From assembly GCA_903927755.1 (NCBI GenBank), contig CAIYOD010000013.1:1-64000 (forward strand): a stretch of DNA of 64,000 nt, given 5' to 3'. Shown in pieces: positions 27,642 to 36,209 of this stretch. The notes beneath the pieces were generated by a model, which was given only the letters and a program-made list of their open reading frames with translations, was not told the origin of the DNA and made no database searches. The position numbers and the translations under genes are program-made. The number at the start of each line of letters is the position of its first letter. Positions within the stretch are counted from its first letter, which is position 1. This stretch comes from an uncultured Thermoleophilia bacterium (GTDB lineage: Bacteria; Actinomycetota; Thermoleophilia; UBA2241).

Positions 27642-28940
27642 CTACCGCACCGTCAGGCGATTGCTGCCGAGCGGCGCCCGGGCGGCGTTGCCGCTCAGGT
27701 CACGCGCCTCCACCACGTAGCGGTACACGCCGCGCGCCAGCTTGCAGGTGAAGTGCACGCGGCGCTCGGGGCCGGTGCCTTTGAGGCCGAGCGTCAGGGT
27801 CTTCTTGAGCGCGCCCGCGCGCGAGCGGATGCGGATCGCCACCGTGGCGCTCGCGGAACCTTCGTCGGTCACGCGGTAGTACAGGGTGGCCCGCTGGCCC
27901 TTGCGGACCGAGGCCGGGTGCGGCGCGAACGTCCTCGGCCCCACGGTGTCGCCGCCGCCGTTGCCGGCCCACGCGTTGTACGCTGCGTTGAGGAGCGGGA
28001 CGAACTCGGCCGTGGCCTTCTGGTCGCCGGTGGCGTTCGGGTGGCTGTCTCCGCCGCTCGGGTAGGCGAGGCGGTCGGCGCCGTCGTCGGTCTTGTGCTG
28101 GACCGCGCCGTTCCAGACGCGATGGTGGTTGCCCCCTACGCTTCCCAGGTCGCTGGCGCCGCCCGGGGCGCTGCTGCTCAGCACGTTGTAGAAGTCGAAG
28201 ACGAGCACGTTGCCCGCGGTGTAGCCGGCGTCCTGCAGCCAGTGGTCGACGAGCCAGCTCGCGAGCGCACGGCCGCCGGGAGTGTCCGAGCCCGCCACCG
28301 GAGGCGCCACGACGGCGACGAACAGTTTCTCGGGATGGGCGCCGAAGTAGGGGAGCAGGTCGACGTAGATGCCCTTGGCGTTGGCGACCGTGAAGTCGTC
28401 GCCACCCCACGACTGACCCTTCATCGGGTTGTCGGCGATCGCCGGCACCGGCGAGTTCGGCCCGTTCAGCTGCGAGTTGGGGAAGCAGCTCTTGAACATG
28501 ATGATCTCGTTGGCACCGCCGGGGTCGCCGGCCAGGCGTGAGTAGCTGGAGTGCTGGCCGTTCTCGGCGTAGAGGGCCGTCAGGTACGTGGCCGACGATG
28601 AGCCGCGGAACCAGGTCCACCAGTGACCGATGTCGGTGCTGTCGCCGATCGAGCCCGGGCCCCAGTCGTAGTTGGTGTCGCTGACGAAGTAGTTGTTGTC
28701 GCGCAGGGCGATGCCGAGTCCGCCGTGACCGTCCTCCAGCCAGGCCTGGCCTGTGGAGTGATGGATGAAGACGAGCTTGACGGGAGAGGCCGGCGGCGCC
28801 GTGTTCACGGCCGCGCCCGCCGGGAGCGGGCGCGCGGCAACCACGGCCAGCACCGCGGCGACGGCGAGGCAGACACCGAGCAGGCGCGTGATCCGCAGTC
28901 GCGAGAGGCCGGCGCCGGCGCCGGCGGATGGATGGCTCAT
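27642..28940 (-). CDS. Secreted protein of unknown function, SGNH-like fold suggested, with C-terminal Ig/FlgD-like region
   Basis: Signal peptide; VKLVFIHHSTGQAWLEDGHGGLGIALRDNNYFVSDTNYDWGP; C-term VTDEGSASATVAIRIRSRAG. Confidence 0.7.
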   Translation of the reverse strand: MSHPSAGAGAGLSRLRITRLLGVCLAVAAVLAVVAARPLPAGAAVNTAPPASPVKLVFIHHSTGQAWLEDGHGGLGIALRDNNYFVSDTNYDWGPGSIGDSTDIGHWWTWFRGSSSATYLTALYAENGQHSSYSRLAGDPGGANEIIMFKSCFPNSQLNGPNSPVPAIADNPMKGQSWGGDDFTVANAKGIYVDLLPYFGAHPEKLFVAVVAPPVAGSDTPGGRALASWLVDHWLQDAGYTAGNVLVFDFYNVLSSSAPGGASDLGSVGGNHHRVWNGAVQHKTDDGADRLAYPSGGDSHPNATGDQKATAEFVPLLNAAYNAWAGNGGGDTVGPRTFAPHPASVRKGQRATLYYRVTDEGSASATVAIRIRSRAGALKKTLTLGLKGTGPERRVHFTCKLARGVYRYVVEARDLSGNAARAPLGSNRLTVR

Positions 28941-29146
28941 GACTCCTCCTGGTCGCGGGGTCGCATGAGCTTAGAACGGCCGAAGCGGGAGGACCATGAG
29001 GCCGGACCGGCCATATCCGTCGTCCGGCCCGGCAACGCGGCACGCCGCGGGGGCACCGATGGGCGCCCCACCGATGCGTCTGCGAGGCCCCGTATCGCCC
29101 GCCGTCCGATAGGAGGGTCCTCCCATCGGATGGTAGAGTCATCCGC

Positions 29147-31069
29147 ATGAACGAAGCCGGCAGGAGCAGCGGGACGCCCCGAGTCACCTCCCGGGCGCAG
29201 CGGCTGCTGCTCGCGCTCGTCGTGTTCGTCGTCGCGGCCGCCGGAGCGGCCGCTCTGGCGGCCGGCCCCGCGGCGGCCAAGGACTTCTCGATCGCCAGCG
29301 TTGCCGTCGACGCGCAGGTCATGCCCAATGGCGACGTGCGCATCACCGACACGCGGACCCTCGACTTCTCCGGCGTCTTCCACTTCGTGTACTGGGACCT
29401 CTCGACCGAAGGCGCCGACGCCATCAAGGTCCTCGGGGCGACAGGGCCGTCGACGTCCGACCCCGCGACCACTGTGCCGTACAGCCTCTCGGACTACGCG
29501 ATCGTCGGGATGGCGAGCGGGACGTTCGATACGTACGCCGTCGAGGACCGCGGCGGCGTCGTCCGCGTCCAGCTCAACTTCGAGGTCGGCGACACGACCG
29601 CGACCTTCAGCGTGCGCTACGTCGCCAAGGGCGCCGCCAGGCGCTTCACCGATACCGCCGAGCTCTATTGGCAGTTCGTCGGCGCCGACACCGCGGTCGA
29701 GGCGCAGAACGTGAGCGTCACCGTGCGCCTTCCGGAGGGCGTGACCCGCGACCAGGTGCGCGCCTGGGCTCACGGGCCCCTGTGGGGCACGGTGACCATC
29801 GAGCCGGACGCCAGCGTGCTGATGAAGGTCGACCCGCTGCCGGCGTACACGTTCGTCGAGGGCCGCATCCTGTTCCCGGCGGCCGCTCTGAGCAAGGCGC
29901 CCGAGCAGCCGGCAGCCAGGCTGGCCGAGGTGCTGGCCGAGGAGAAGAAGCTCGCCGACGAGGCCAACCGCTCGCGCACCTGGGCGCGTATCAAGGTCGG
30001 CCTGTGGGGGATCCTCGGCGTCGGGGTGCCGGTCATCGCTCTGGTCCTCGTCTTCGTGCTGTACTTCCGCTATGGCCGCGAGCCGAAGACCCAGTTCCAG
30101 GCGCAGTACCTGCGCGACATCCCGGAGCCGCAGCTGCCGCCGGCGCTCGTCGCCTTCATCTGGCGCATGGGCAGCGTGGGCAGTGGCGACGTCACCGCCA
30201 CCCTGCTCGATCTCGTCAACCGCAAGGTCATCGACCTCGAGCGGGTCACCGTCCAGAAGGACAAGCTGTTCGGGCCCGACGAGACGACGACGTACAAGCT
30301 GACGCTCCACGACGAGCGTCTCGAGGAGCTGCTCGACCACGAGCGGCAGCTCTGCAAGTTCCTCTTCCACCAGATCGCCGACGGCAACGAGCTGGTCCTG
30401 AGCGAGCTCAAGGACCTGGCCAAGACGCACCGCACCGCCTTCGCCAAGGGCTTCCAGACGTGGAAGAGCAAGGTGGAGAAGGAGGGTGCGAAGCGCGGTT
30501 TCCTCGACCCGAAGGCCGACAGGATGGCCTTCGGGGCGTCGGCATTCGCCTTCGTCGCCATCGTCGCCGCGGGTGCGGCCGCGGTCTTCAGCGGCTTCTG
30601 GTGGTTCTTCCTTGGCATCCCGGTCGGCCTCGTGCTGATCTACGTCGCGCGCGCCGTCAAGCGCCGCTCGCAGGAGGCCGCGGAGCTGCACGCCCAGTAC
30701 GCGGCCCTCGAGCGGTACCTCAAGGATTTCGGCCGCCTCGACGAGAAGCCGCCGGACGCGATCGTGCTGTGGGAGCAGTTCCTCATCTTCGCCGTGGTGT
30801 TCGGCATCGCCGACCAGGTCGCCAAGGCGATGACCGTCAAGATCCCGGAGGTCGTCAACGACCCGGGCTTCCGCACGCCGTACATCCTCTGGTGGGGGAT
30901 GCCTGGCGGCGGGGGCGGGCTCTCCGCTTTCAATGAGATGCACCAGAGCTTCAGCCAGGCCGTCTCGGTGGCGACATCCTCGTCGTCCTCGGGGTCCGGA
31001 GGCGGCGGCGGATTCTCTGGCGGAGGAGGCGGCGGCGGCGGCGGCGGCGGAGGCTTCGGCGCCGGCTGA
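29147..31069 (+). CDS. DUF2207-like membrane protein with Gly-rich C-terminus
   Basis: N-term signal; DFSIASVAVDAQVMPNGDVRITDTRTLDFSGVFHFVYWDL; tail FSGGGGGGGGGGGGFGAG. Confidence 0.85.
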   Translation: MNEAGRSSGTPRVTSRAQRLLLALVVFVVAAAGAAALAAGPAAAKDFSIASVAVDAQVMPNGDVRITDTRTLDFSGVFHFVYWDLSTEGADAIKVLGATGPSTSDPATTVPYSLSDYAIVGMASGTFDTYAVEDRGGVVRVQLNFEVGDTTATFSVRYVAKGAARRFTDTAELYWQFVGADTAVEAQNVSVTVRLPEGVTRDQVRAWAHGPLWGTVTIEPDASVLMKVDPLPAYTFVEGRILFPAAALSKAPEQPAARLAEVLAEEKKLADEANRSRTWARIKVGLWGILGVGVPVIALVLVFVLYFRYGREPKTQFQAQYLRDIPEPQLPPALVAFIWRMGSVGSGDVTATLLDLVNRKVIDLERVTVQKDKLFGPDETTTYKLTLHDERLEELLDHERQLCKFLFHQIADGNELVLSELKDLAKTHRTAFAKGFQTWKSKVEKEGAKRGFLDPKADRMAFGASAFAFVAIVAAGAAAVFSGFWWFFLGIPVGLVLIYVARAVKRRSQEAAELHAQYAALERYLKDFGRLDEKPPDAIVLWEQFLIFAVVFGIADQVAKAMTVKIPEVVNDPGFRTPYILWWGMPGGGGGLSAFNEMHQSFSQAVSVATSSSSSGSGGGGGFSGGGGGGGGGGGGFGAG

Positions 31070-31234
31070 CGCTCCGCCTGGGCGCCGCCGGGACCTACCC
31101 GTCCCGCGCGCCCAGAGGTTTACACCTCTTCTGTAGTGTTTACTCGCCTCTCCTCGAGGGAAAGAGCGTCGCGGAAGCGAGCATCGCCCCCATGGCTCCG
31201 GAAGGCTCACGGGGAGTGCACGAGGAGGGTCATC

Positions 31235-31663
31235 ATGGCGCGTCCCAACCCTGCCGAGTTCGGCGAGAAATATCGAAGGGTCCAGAAGGCAGCCGAGGCA
31301 GCGCTGAGCGCCGACCGCCATCACTTCGACTTCACCGGTGAGGTAGCGCCCGGCGTCCGGCTCGTCCTCAGCGAGGCAGGCGACAGGCCGCTGGCGTTCT
31401 CGCTCTGGAGTCTCCCGCAGGACATCGCCGAGCTGTGCAGCGACGCGAGCGTGCCGGCGACGGCTGCGCTGCTCGCGATCGACGCCCAGCAGGCCCGGGC
31501 GGCCGCGGTCGCGGGCCTCCGCGTCGATCTGACGCAGTTCACGCGCAGCCAGTCTCGCCCCGACGTCTACTACACGCTCTTCGACCATGCGAGCCGGCGC
31601 CAGATCCACACGGTGCTGCACCGGCTCGTGCCGTCCCTGGGAACCCACACAGCCGCCGCCTGA
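31235..31663 (+). CDS. Hypothetical protein
   Basis: 142 aa, ATG preceded by GAGGAGG-type RBS. Confidence 0.6.
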   Translation: MARPNPAEFGEKYRRVQKAAEAALSADRHHFDFTGEVAPGVRLVLSEAGDRPLAFSLWSLPQDIAELCSDASVPATAALLAIDAQQARAAAVAGLRVDLTQFTRSQSRPDVYYTLFDHASRRQIHTVLHRLVPSLGTHTAAA

Positions 31664-31924
31664 CTCTGCTGCCCTCCATCATCGGTCTCAGGACCGTGTC
31701 ACAGTCTTCGACCTGCCTTCCGGCAGCCAGGCGGCCGCGCCCCGCGAGAGCGGGCGCGCGGCCGCCAAGCGCTTCACCTGCGGCCGCCCAGGGCTGCCTC
31801 ACGTCACCAAACGGCGACCGCCGTAACCACTGCTAGCATAGGGGTCCGCTCTACCGACCCACAGGGAACCGGGCGCGCCGCATCCGCCGGCCGCGCCTCC
31901 GTCAACAAGGAGGAGCACCAGAAG

Positions 31925-32470
31925 ATGGCCGAACCTTTCAAGAACACGCCGCCCGCACCAGAGGCGAAGGGCGAGATGACTGCCGCGAACATCGCCGCCG
32001 CGCTGGCCGGTGAGAGCCAGGCGTCGCAGAAGTACCTCGCGTTCGCCGACGTCGCCGAGGCAGAGGGCTATCCGAACGTCTCTCGCCTGTTCCGCGCCGT
32101 GGCCTACGCCGAGAGCACGCATGCACGCAACCACCTGAGCGTGCTCGGCGCCATCGGCACCACCGAAGAGAACCTCAAGGCCGCCTGGGGCGGCGAGACG
32201 TTCGAGATCGACGAGATGTATGCGGCCTACGACGCGGTCGCGAAGCTGCAGGAGAACAAGAGCGCGCAGACCAGCATCCGTTACGCCCTCACGGCCGAGA
32301 AGGACCACCAGGCCATCTACGACGCCGTGAGCAAGGGCGTCGCGGGCAAGCAGGACTGCGGCACCGACGCCGTGCGCGTCTGCCCCATCTGTGGCCACAC
32401 CGTCATCGGCGACGCGCCGGACGAGTGCCCCGTGTGTGGCACCGCCGGCTCGTACTTCAAGGAGTTCTGA
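31925..32470 (+). CDS. Rubrerythrin
   Basis: NIAAALAGESQASQKYLAFADVAEAEGYPNVSRLFRAVAYAESTHARNHL; C-term rubredoxin CPICGHTVIGDAPDECPVCG. Confidence 0.93.
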   Translation: MAEPFKNTPPAPEAKGEMTAANIAAALAGESQASQKYLAFADVAEAEGYPNVSRLFRAVAYAESTHARNHLSVLGAIGTTEENLKAAWGGETFEIDEMYAAYDAVAKLQENKSAQTSIRYALTAEKDHQAIYDAVSKGVAGKQDCGTDAVRVCPICGHTVIGDAPDECPVCGTAGSYFKEF

Positions 32471-32471
32471 G

Positions 32472-33017
32472 ATGGACGAAGCCCTCGAGAAGCGCCTCCC
32501 CAAGCCGGAAGAGCTCAGCGCGATGACGAAGGAGAGCCTCGCGGCTGCCTTCGCCGGCGAGAGCCAGGCGGCCGAGAAGTACCTCGTCTGGGCCGAGCAG
32601 GCCGAGGACGAAGGCTATCCCAACGTGGCCAAGCTCTTCCGCGCCATCTCATTCGCCGAGTCGCGGCACGCGCGCAACCACCTGCGCGTGATGGGCGGCA
32701 TCAGCAGCACGGCAGACAACCTCGCCGCGGCGTTCGGCGGCGAGAGCTTCGAGGTCGACGAGATGTACCCGGCCTACCACGAGATCGCCAAGCTCCAGGG
32801 CAACAACCAGGCCGTGCGCAGCATCAACTACGCGCTCAGGTCCGAGGTGGACCACAAGGGCCAGTACACGGCCGCCCGCGAGCAGGTCGTCGCCGGCAAG
32901 GACATCGCCGACGGGCCCGTGAACGTGTGCCTCGCCTGTGGCCACACGATCATCGGCGACGCGCCGGACAAGTGCCCCTACTGCGGCGCGACGCCGGAGC
33001 TGTACAAGACCTTCTGA
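32472..33017 (+). CDS. Rubrerythrin (tandem paralog)
   Basis: SLAAAFAGESQAAEKYLVWAEQAEDEGYPNVAKLFRAISFAESRHARNHL; CLACGHTIIGDAPDKCPYCG. Confidence 0.93.
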   Translation: MDEALEKRLPKPEELSAMTKESLAAAFAGESQAAEKYLVWAEQAEDEGYPNVAKLFRAISFAESRHARNHLRVMGGISSTADNLAAAFGGESFEVDEMYPAYHEIAKLQGNNQAVRSINYALRSEVDHKGQYTAAREQVVAGKDIADGPVNVCLACGHTIIGDAPDKCPYCGATPELYKTF

Positions 33018-33043
33018 GTCTCGGGAAGAGACCGCGCGACCCC

Positions 33044-33083
33044 GGACGGGGCCGGCCCGCCGTAGCGGCGGCCGGCCCCGTCC
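33044..33083 (+). terminator. Hairpin terminator after rubrerythrin pair
   Basis: GGACGGGGCCGGCC ... GCCGGCCCCGTCC. Confidence 0.75.
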
Positions 33084-33112
33084 GTCCCTTCACAATGAGG
33101 CGGAGCTCTGTG

Positions 33113-33841
33113 TCAGCCCGCGGGCGACGCCGACGCCGAGGCGCTCAGGGTCGAGGGGTCGTAGCCGACGGCGTACTGCACTCCGAGCAGCTTGGAGCGC
33201 TCGAGGATCCATGCCGCCCAGAGCTGCTGCTGCTTGGCCGAGAGCAGCGTCTGCTTGATGGTCGTCTTGGCCTTCGCCAGCGTGGCCGTCTTCTTCGACT
33301 TGGCGAGCTGCGTCTTGTGCGCATCCCAGTACGCCTGGATCTCCGCGTCGCTGATCGCCGCCTTCTTGGTGACGACCTCGGCGGCGCGGGACGACAGCGT
33401 CTGGCTGCGGATCGAGCGCTTGAGCAGGTCCAGGGTCATGCCCTGCTCCTTGAGCAACTCCTGGACCTTCGTCTCGCCGCCGTAGGCCTGCTGCAGCTGC
33501 GCTATCTGGTCGCTCACTTCCTTGTCGGTGACCTGGACGCCCAGCTCCTTGGCGCTCTGCGCGACGATCTGCTCCTCCACCAGATACTTGACGATCTGGC
33601 CCGTGTAATGGTCGTAGCTGTCGCTGCCCTCCTTGGGAACGGCCATCCCCTGGGCCTCCATCTGCGTCCGGGCCTGATCCATCAGCTGCTGGAAGTCGGT
33701 CTTGGTCACCGTGGCATCGCCGACGGTCGCGACGGCGTCGCTCGGCACGCTGCTGCCACCGCAACCGGCGGCGACGAGCCCTGCGGCGGCGATGCCCAGG
33801 AGCGCCACAGCGGCGATCAGGACGGTGGTGACGCGTCTCAT
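33113..33841 (-). CDS. SurA N-domain-like lipoprotein (peptidyl-prolyl isomerase/chaperone family)
   Basis: Lipobox-like LVAAGCGG; VATVGDATVTKTDFQQLMDQA; VEEQIVAQSAKELGVQVTDKEVSDQI. Confidence 0.82.
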   Translation of the reverse strand: MRRVTTVLIAAVALLGIAAAGLVAAGCGGSSVPSDAVATVGDATVTKTDFQQLMDQARTQMEAQGMAVPKEGSDSYDHYTGQIVKYLVEEQIVAQSAKELGVQVTDKEVSDQIAQLQQAYGGETKVQELLKEQGMTLDLLKRSIRSQTLSSRAAEVVTKKAAISDAEIQAYWDAHKTQLAKSKKTATLAKAKTTIKQTLLSAKQQQLWAAWILERSKLLGVQYAVGYDPSTLSASASASPAG

Positions 33842-34087
33842 ATACGTGATCCTCTCTCGGGTTGCTGCGCTCGGGTGGCGGCCGGCGGGGAACGCGCACA
33901 CGGCTGCGCTCCAACGCTATCCGGCCAGACTGAGTGTGTCCTGAGCCCGGCCTGAGAGCAACCTGAGCGCTTTCGTCGCGCCTTGTCGCGAGCGCTCACA
34001 GCCAGGATTCAGGCTCAGCACAGGTCACCCAAAGGGGCGGGTGGCAGACTGCCCCCAGAGACTCGGTGAGCGAATGGAGGGAGGCGG

Positions 34088-34441
34088 GTGATGCGCAGAG
34101 CGATCGTCGTCATGGCCGTCGTCGCGGCCCCCGCCACCCTCTTCGCCACGAGCGCCACGAGCGCCGCCGTGGGCCGGCCTGCCCCGCCGTCCGCGTCCGG
34201 CGCTCCGGCCGCCGTGCCCGCAACCGCCGTCGCCCCGGCCGACGTCACCAGGAAGGCGCGCCCGGCCGTCGCACCGACCGAGTCCCAGCGCGGCACGGGG
34301 CTGCGAGCAGACGACGCCGCCACGCCGCCGTCCTTGGGGACGGCGCCGGCGATGTCCGCGAGCCCGCAACTCAGCCGCACGACCGGTGGCGCCCGCGCCG
34401 TCGCTCGCGCGATGCCGGGGGCGAGAGCGCCACCGGCCTGA
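34088..34441 (+). CDS. Putative secreted Ala/Pro-rich protein
   Basis: Signal-peptide-like MMRRAIVVMAVVAAPATLFATSATSAA and upstream GGGAGG; low complexity, weak call. Confidence 0.35.
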   Translation: MMRRAIVVMAVVAAPATLFATSATSAAVGRPAPPSASGAPAAVPATAVAPADVTRKARPAVAPTESQRGTGLRADDAATPPSLGTAPAMSASPQLSRTTGGARAVARAMPGARAPPA

Positions 34442-34572
34442 CGACGACGGACGACTGCGTGCGCCCAGGCGGCGCGGGGCCCTGATCGGGCGAGGCCCCG
34501 CGCCTTCCTTTGATACACTTCCTCCTGCTCTCGCGCGGGCGCAGCCCGCGTCACCGTCAGGAGGTTCCCGTC

Positions 34573-35025
34573 GTGGGATACGACTTCGGTGTCGGCCGCG
34601 AAGCGCCGACCTTCACTCTCAGCGCCGTCGACGGCAGCGAGATCAGGCTCAATCAGTACCGGGGAGACTGGTTCACGGTGCTGGCCTTCATCCCGACCCA
34701 GACTCCCGCCGCAGTCGAGACTCTCGAGCGCCTCAGCAAGGCTGCGGGCACCATCTGGGGTCTGCGCGGCCAGCTGGTCGGCCTCTGCGACGCCGGCCGC
34801 GACGAGTGCCTGGCCCTCGCGGCGCAGGTCCCCGGTCTCGCATTCCCCCTGCTGCCGGACGACGGCGCCGTCGCCCGGCAGTATGGCGCGCTCCGCAAGG
34901 ACGGCACCGTCCGGCCCATGGCCTTCATCGTCGACCGTGCCGGCAAGATCGTCTGGACCGGCGAGGGTGAGGCGGCGCTCAAGGCTCCCAAGCTGATCGC
35001 CGCCTTCCGCGACGTCGTCCGCTGA
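34573..35025 (+). CDS. AhpC/TSA-family peroxiredoxin-like protein lacking the peroxidatic Cys
   Basis: GTG start after CAGGAGG; VGYDFGVGREAPTFTLSAVDGSEIRLNQYRGDWFTVLAFIPTQTPAAVETLERL; C-term AFIVDRAGKIVWTGEGEA. Confidence 0.8.
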   Translation: MGYDFGVGREAPTFTLSAVDGSEIRLNQYRGDWFTVLAFIPTQTPAAVETLERLSKAAGTIWGLRGQLVGLCDAGRDECLALAAQVPGLAFPLLPDDGAVARQYGALRKDGTVRPMAFIVDRAGKIVWTGEGEAALKAPKLIAAFRDVVR

Positions 35026-35157
35026 CCGGGCGTTCGTGACGGATAGGGCGGCGGGCCGTTCGCACCACCGCCCACCCGCGCCGTCAGAGGCGCTCCGTTC
35101 CATCCCGGCTCACACGGGTACAACAGGCTATGCAGTCTCCGTGAAGGAGTGAGCCAG

Positions 35158-35526
35158 ATGTTGATCGGACAGACCATGTTCAGCGTTCGTCACGGCACCG
35201 AGCATCGGGCCGAGCGGGCGCTTCAGGAGCTCGCCGGACTCCTCCGGGGGTCGGCGGGACACACCAGCCATCGAGTCTTGCGCTCGTTCGGCATGTCGCC
35301 GCTCGGCAGCGCCCTGCGGGACGAGGGACGCGAAGTGACGCTCAGCGACGTCCACTTCGTCTTCGAGACGGAGTGGGAGTCGCTCGAGAAGCACGACGAG
35401 TTCTACAAGAGCCGGCCGGTCCAGACGATCTACGGCACCTTGCAGTCGATCTTCACCAGCGGGCCGTTCGAGGTCCTCTACGACGCCGTCGTCGAGGAAC
35501 CACAGCACGACAGCGCCACCGTCTGA
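35158..35526 (+). CDS. Hypothetical protein (ferredoxin-like alpha/beta-barrel fold suggested)
   Basis: 122 aa; MLIGQTMFSVRHGTEHRAERALQEL...FVFETEWESLEKHDEFYKS. Confidence 0.6.
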   Translation: MLIGQTMFSVRHGTEHRAERALQELAGLLRGSAGHTSHRVLRSFGMSPLGSALRDEGREVTLSDVHFVFETEWESLEKHDEFYKSRPVQTIYGTLQSIFTSGPFEVLYDAVVEEPQHDSATV

Positions 35527-35537
35527 CGGGCGCGCAG

Positions 35538-35900
35538 ATGTGGCCGTTCAGCAGGGGTGCCAAGCCCGCGGGAGTCGCGACGCCGGTAGAGGTACCGACG
35601 ATCGACGTGAAGCAGGCGTTCGCGCGCTCGAAGCGAGGCGCGAAGCTCGTCGACGTGCGCTCGTCGCGTGAGTTCGCGCACTCCGGCCACCCCAAGGGCG
35701 CCGTGAGCGTCCCGCCCCAGCTCATCAAGAAGGACCAGACGGGCCTCGGGCGCGACGACGACATCCTCGTGATCTGTCTCAGCGGGCATCGCAGCCCCCG
35801 GCAGGCGCACGCGCTCGCCGGCATGGGCTTCACGAAGGTGACGAACGTCCACGGCGGTCTCATGGCCTGGAAGAAGGCCGGGCTGCCGGTCAAGCGCTGA
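35538..35900 (+). CDS. Rhodanese-like domain protein
   Basis: KLVDVRSSREFAHSGHPKGAVSVPPQ; active-site loop ICLSGHRS. Confidence 0.92.
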   Translation: MWPFSRGAKPAGVATPVEVPTIDVKQAFARSKRGAKLVDVRSSREFAHSGHPKGAVSVPPQLIKKDQTGLGRDDDILVICLSGHRSPRQAHALAGMGFTKVTNVHGGLMAWKKAGLPVKR

Positions 35901-35952
35901 CCGCCGGGCCGTGAGTGCTGCTGGGGCGCGTCACGCGCGCCCGTCAGATGCC

Positions 35953-36165
35953 TCAGCCGCCTCCGGCGGCGATGCGGATCTCGCCGTCTTCCTCGACGAT
36001 CACCGGCACCACGTTCATGCCTCCGGTGAGTTCGGCGAGCTCCTCGCGGGCGCCCGGCGACGTGTACACGTCGATCTCGACGAAGTCGACGGCGCGAGCC
36101 TCCAGATCCTGCTTGGCCGCGGCGCAGTACGGGCAGCCGGGCTTGGTGTAGATGATGATGGGCAC
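35953..36165 (-). CDS. Glutaredoxin family protein
   Basis: MPIIIYTKPGCPYCAAAKQDLEARAVDFVEIDV. Confidence 0.92.
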   Translation of the reverse strand: MPIIIYTKPGCPYCAAAKQDLEARAVDFVEIDVYTSPGAREELAELTGGMNVVPVIVEEDGEIRIAAGGG

Positions 36166-36209
36166 GTCGCCTCCTCATTGAAGACCCGGACCGCCGGGCC
36201 TCTGTCATC

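Noticed and set aside
30966-31069. Gly-rich repeat at the end of the DUF2207 protein as a tandem-repeat element
   Set aside because: GGC/GGA codon runs encode a Gly-rich tail that is common in this family; not a separate repeat element.
28937-31648. 903-aa minus-strand ORF opposite the DUF2207 gene
   Set aside because: Antisense shadow ORF with low-complexity D/R/E composition; the sense strand has clear domain and signal peptide.
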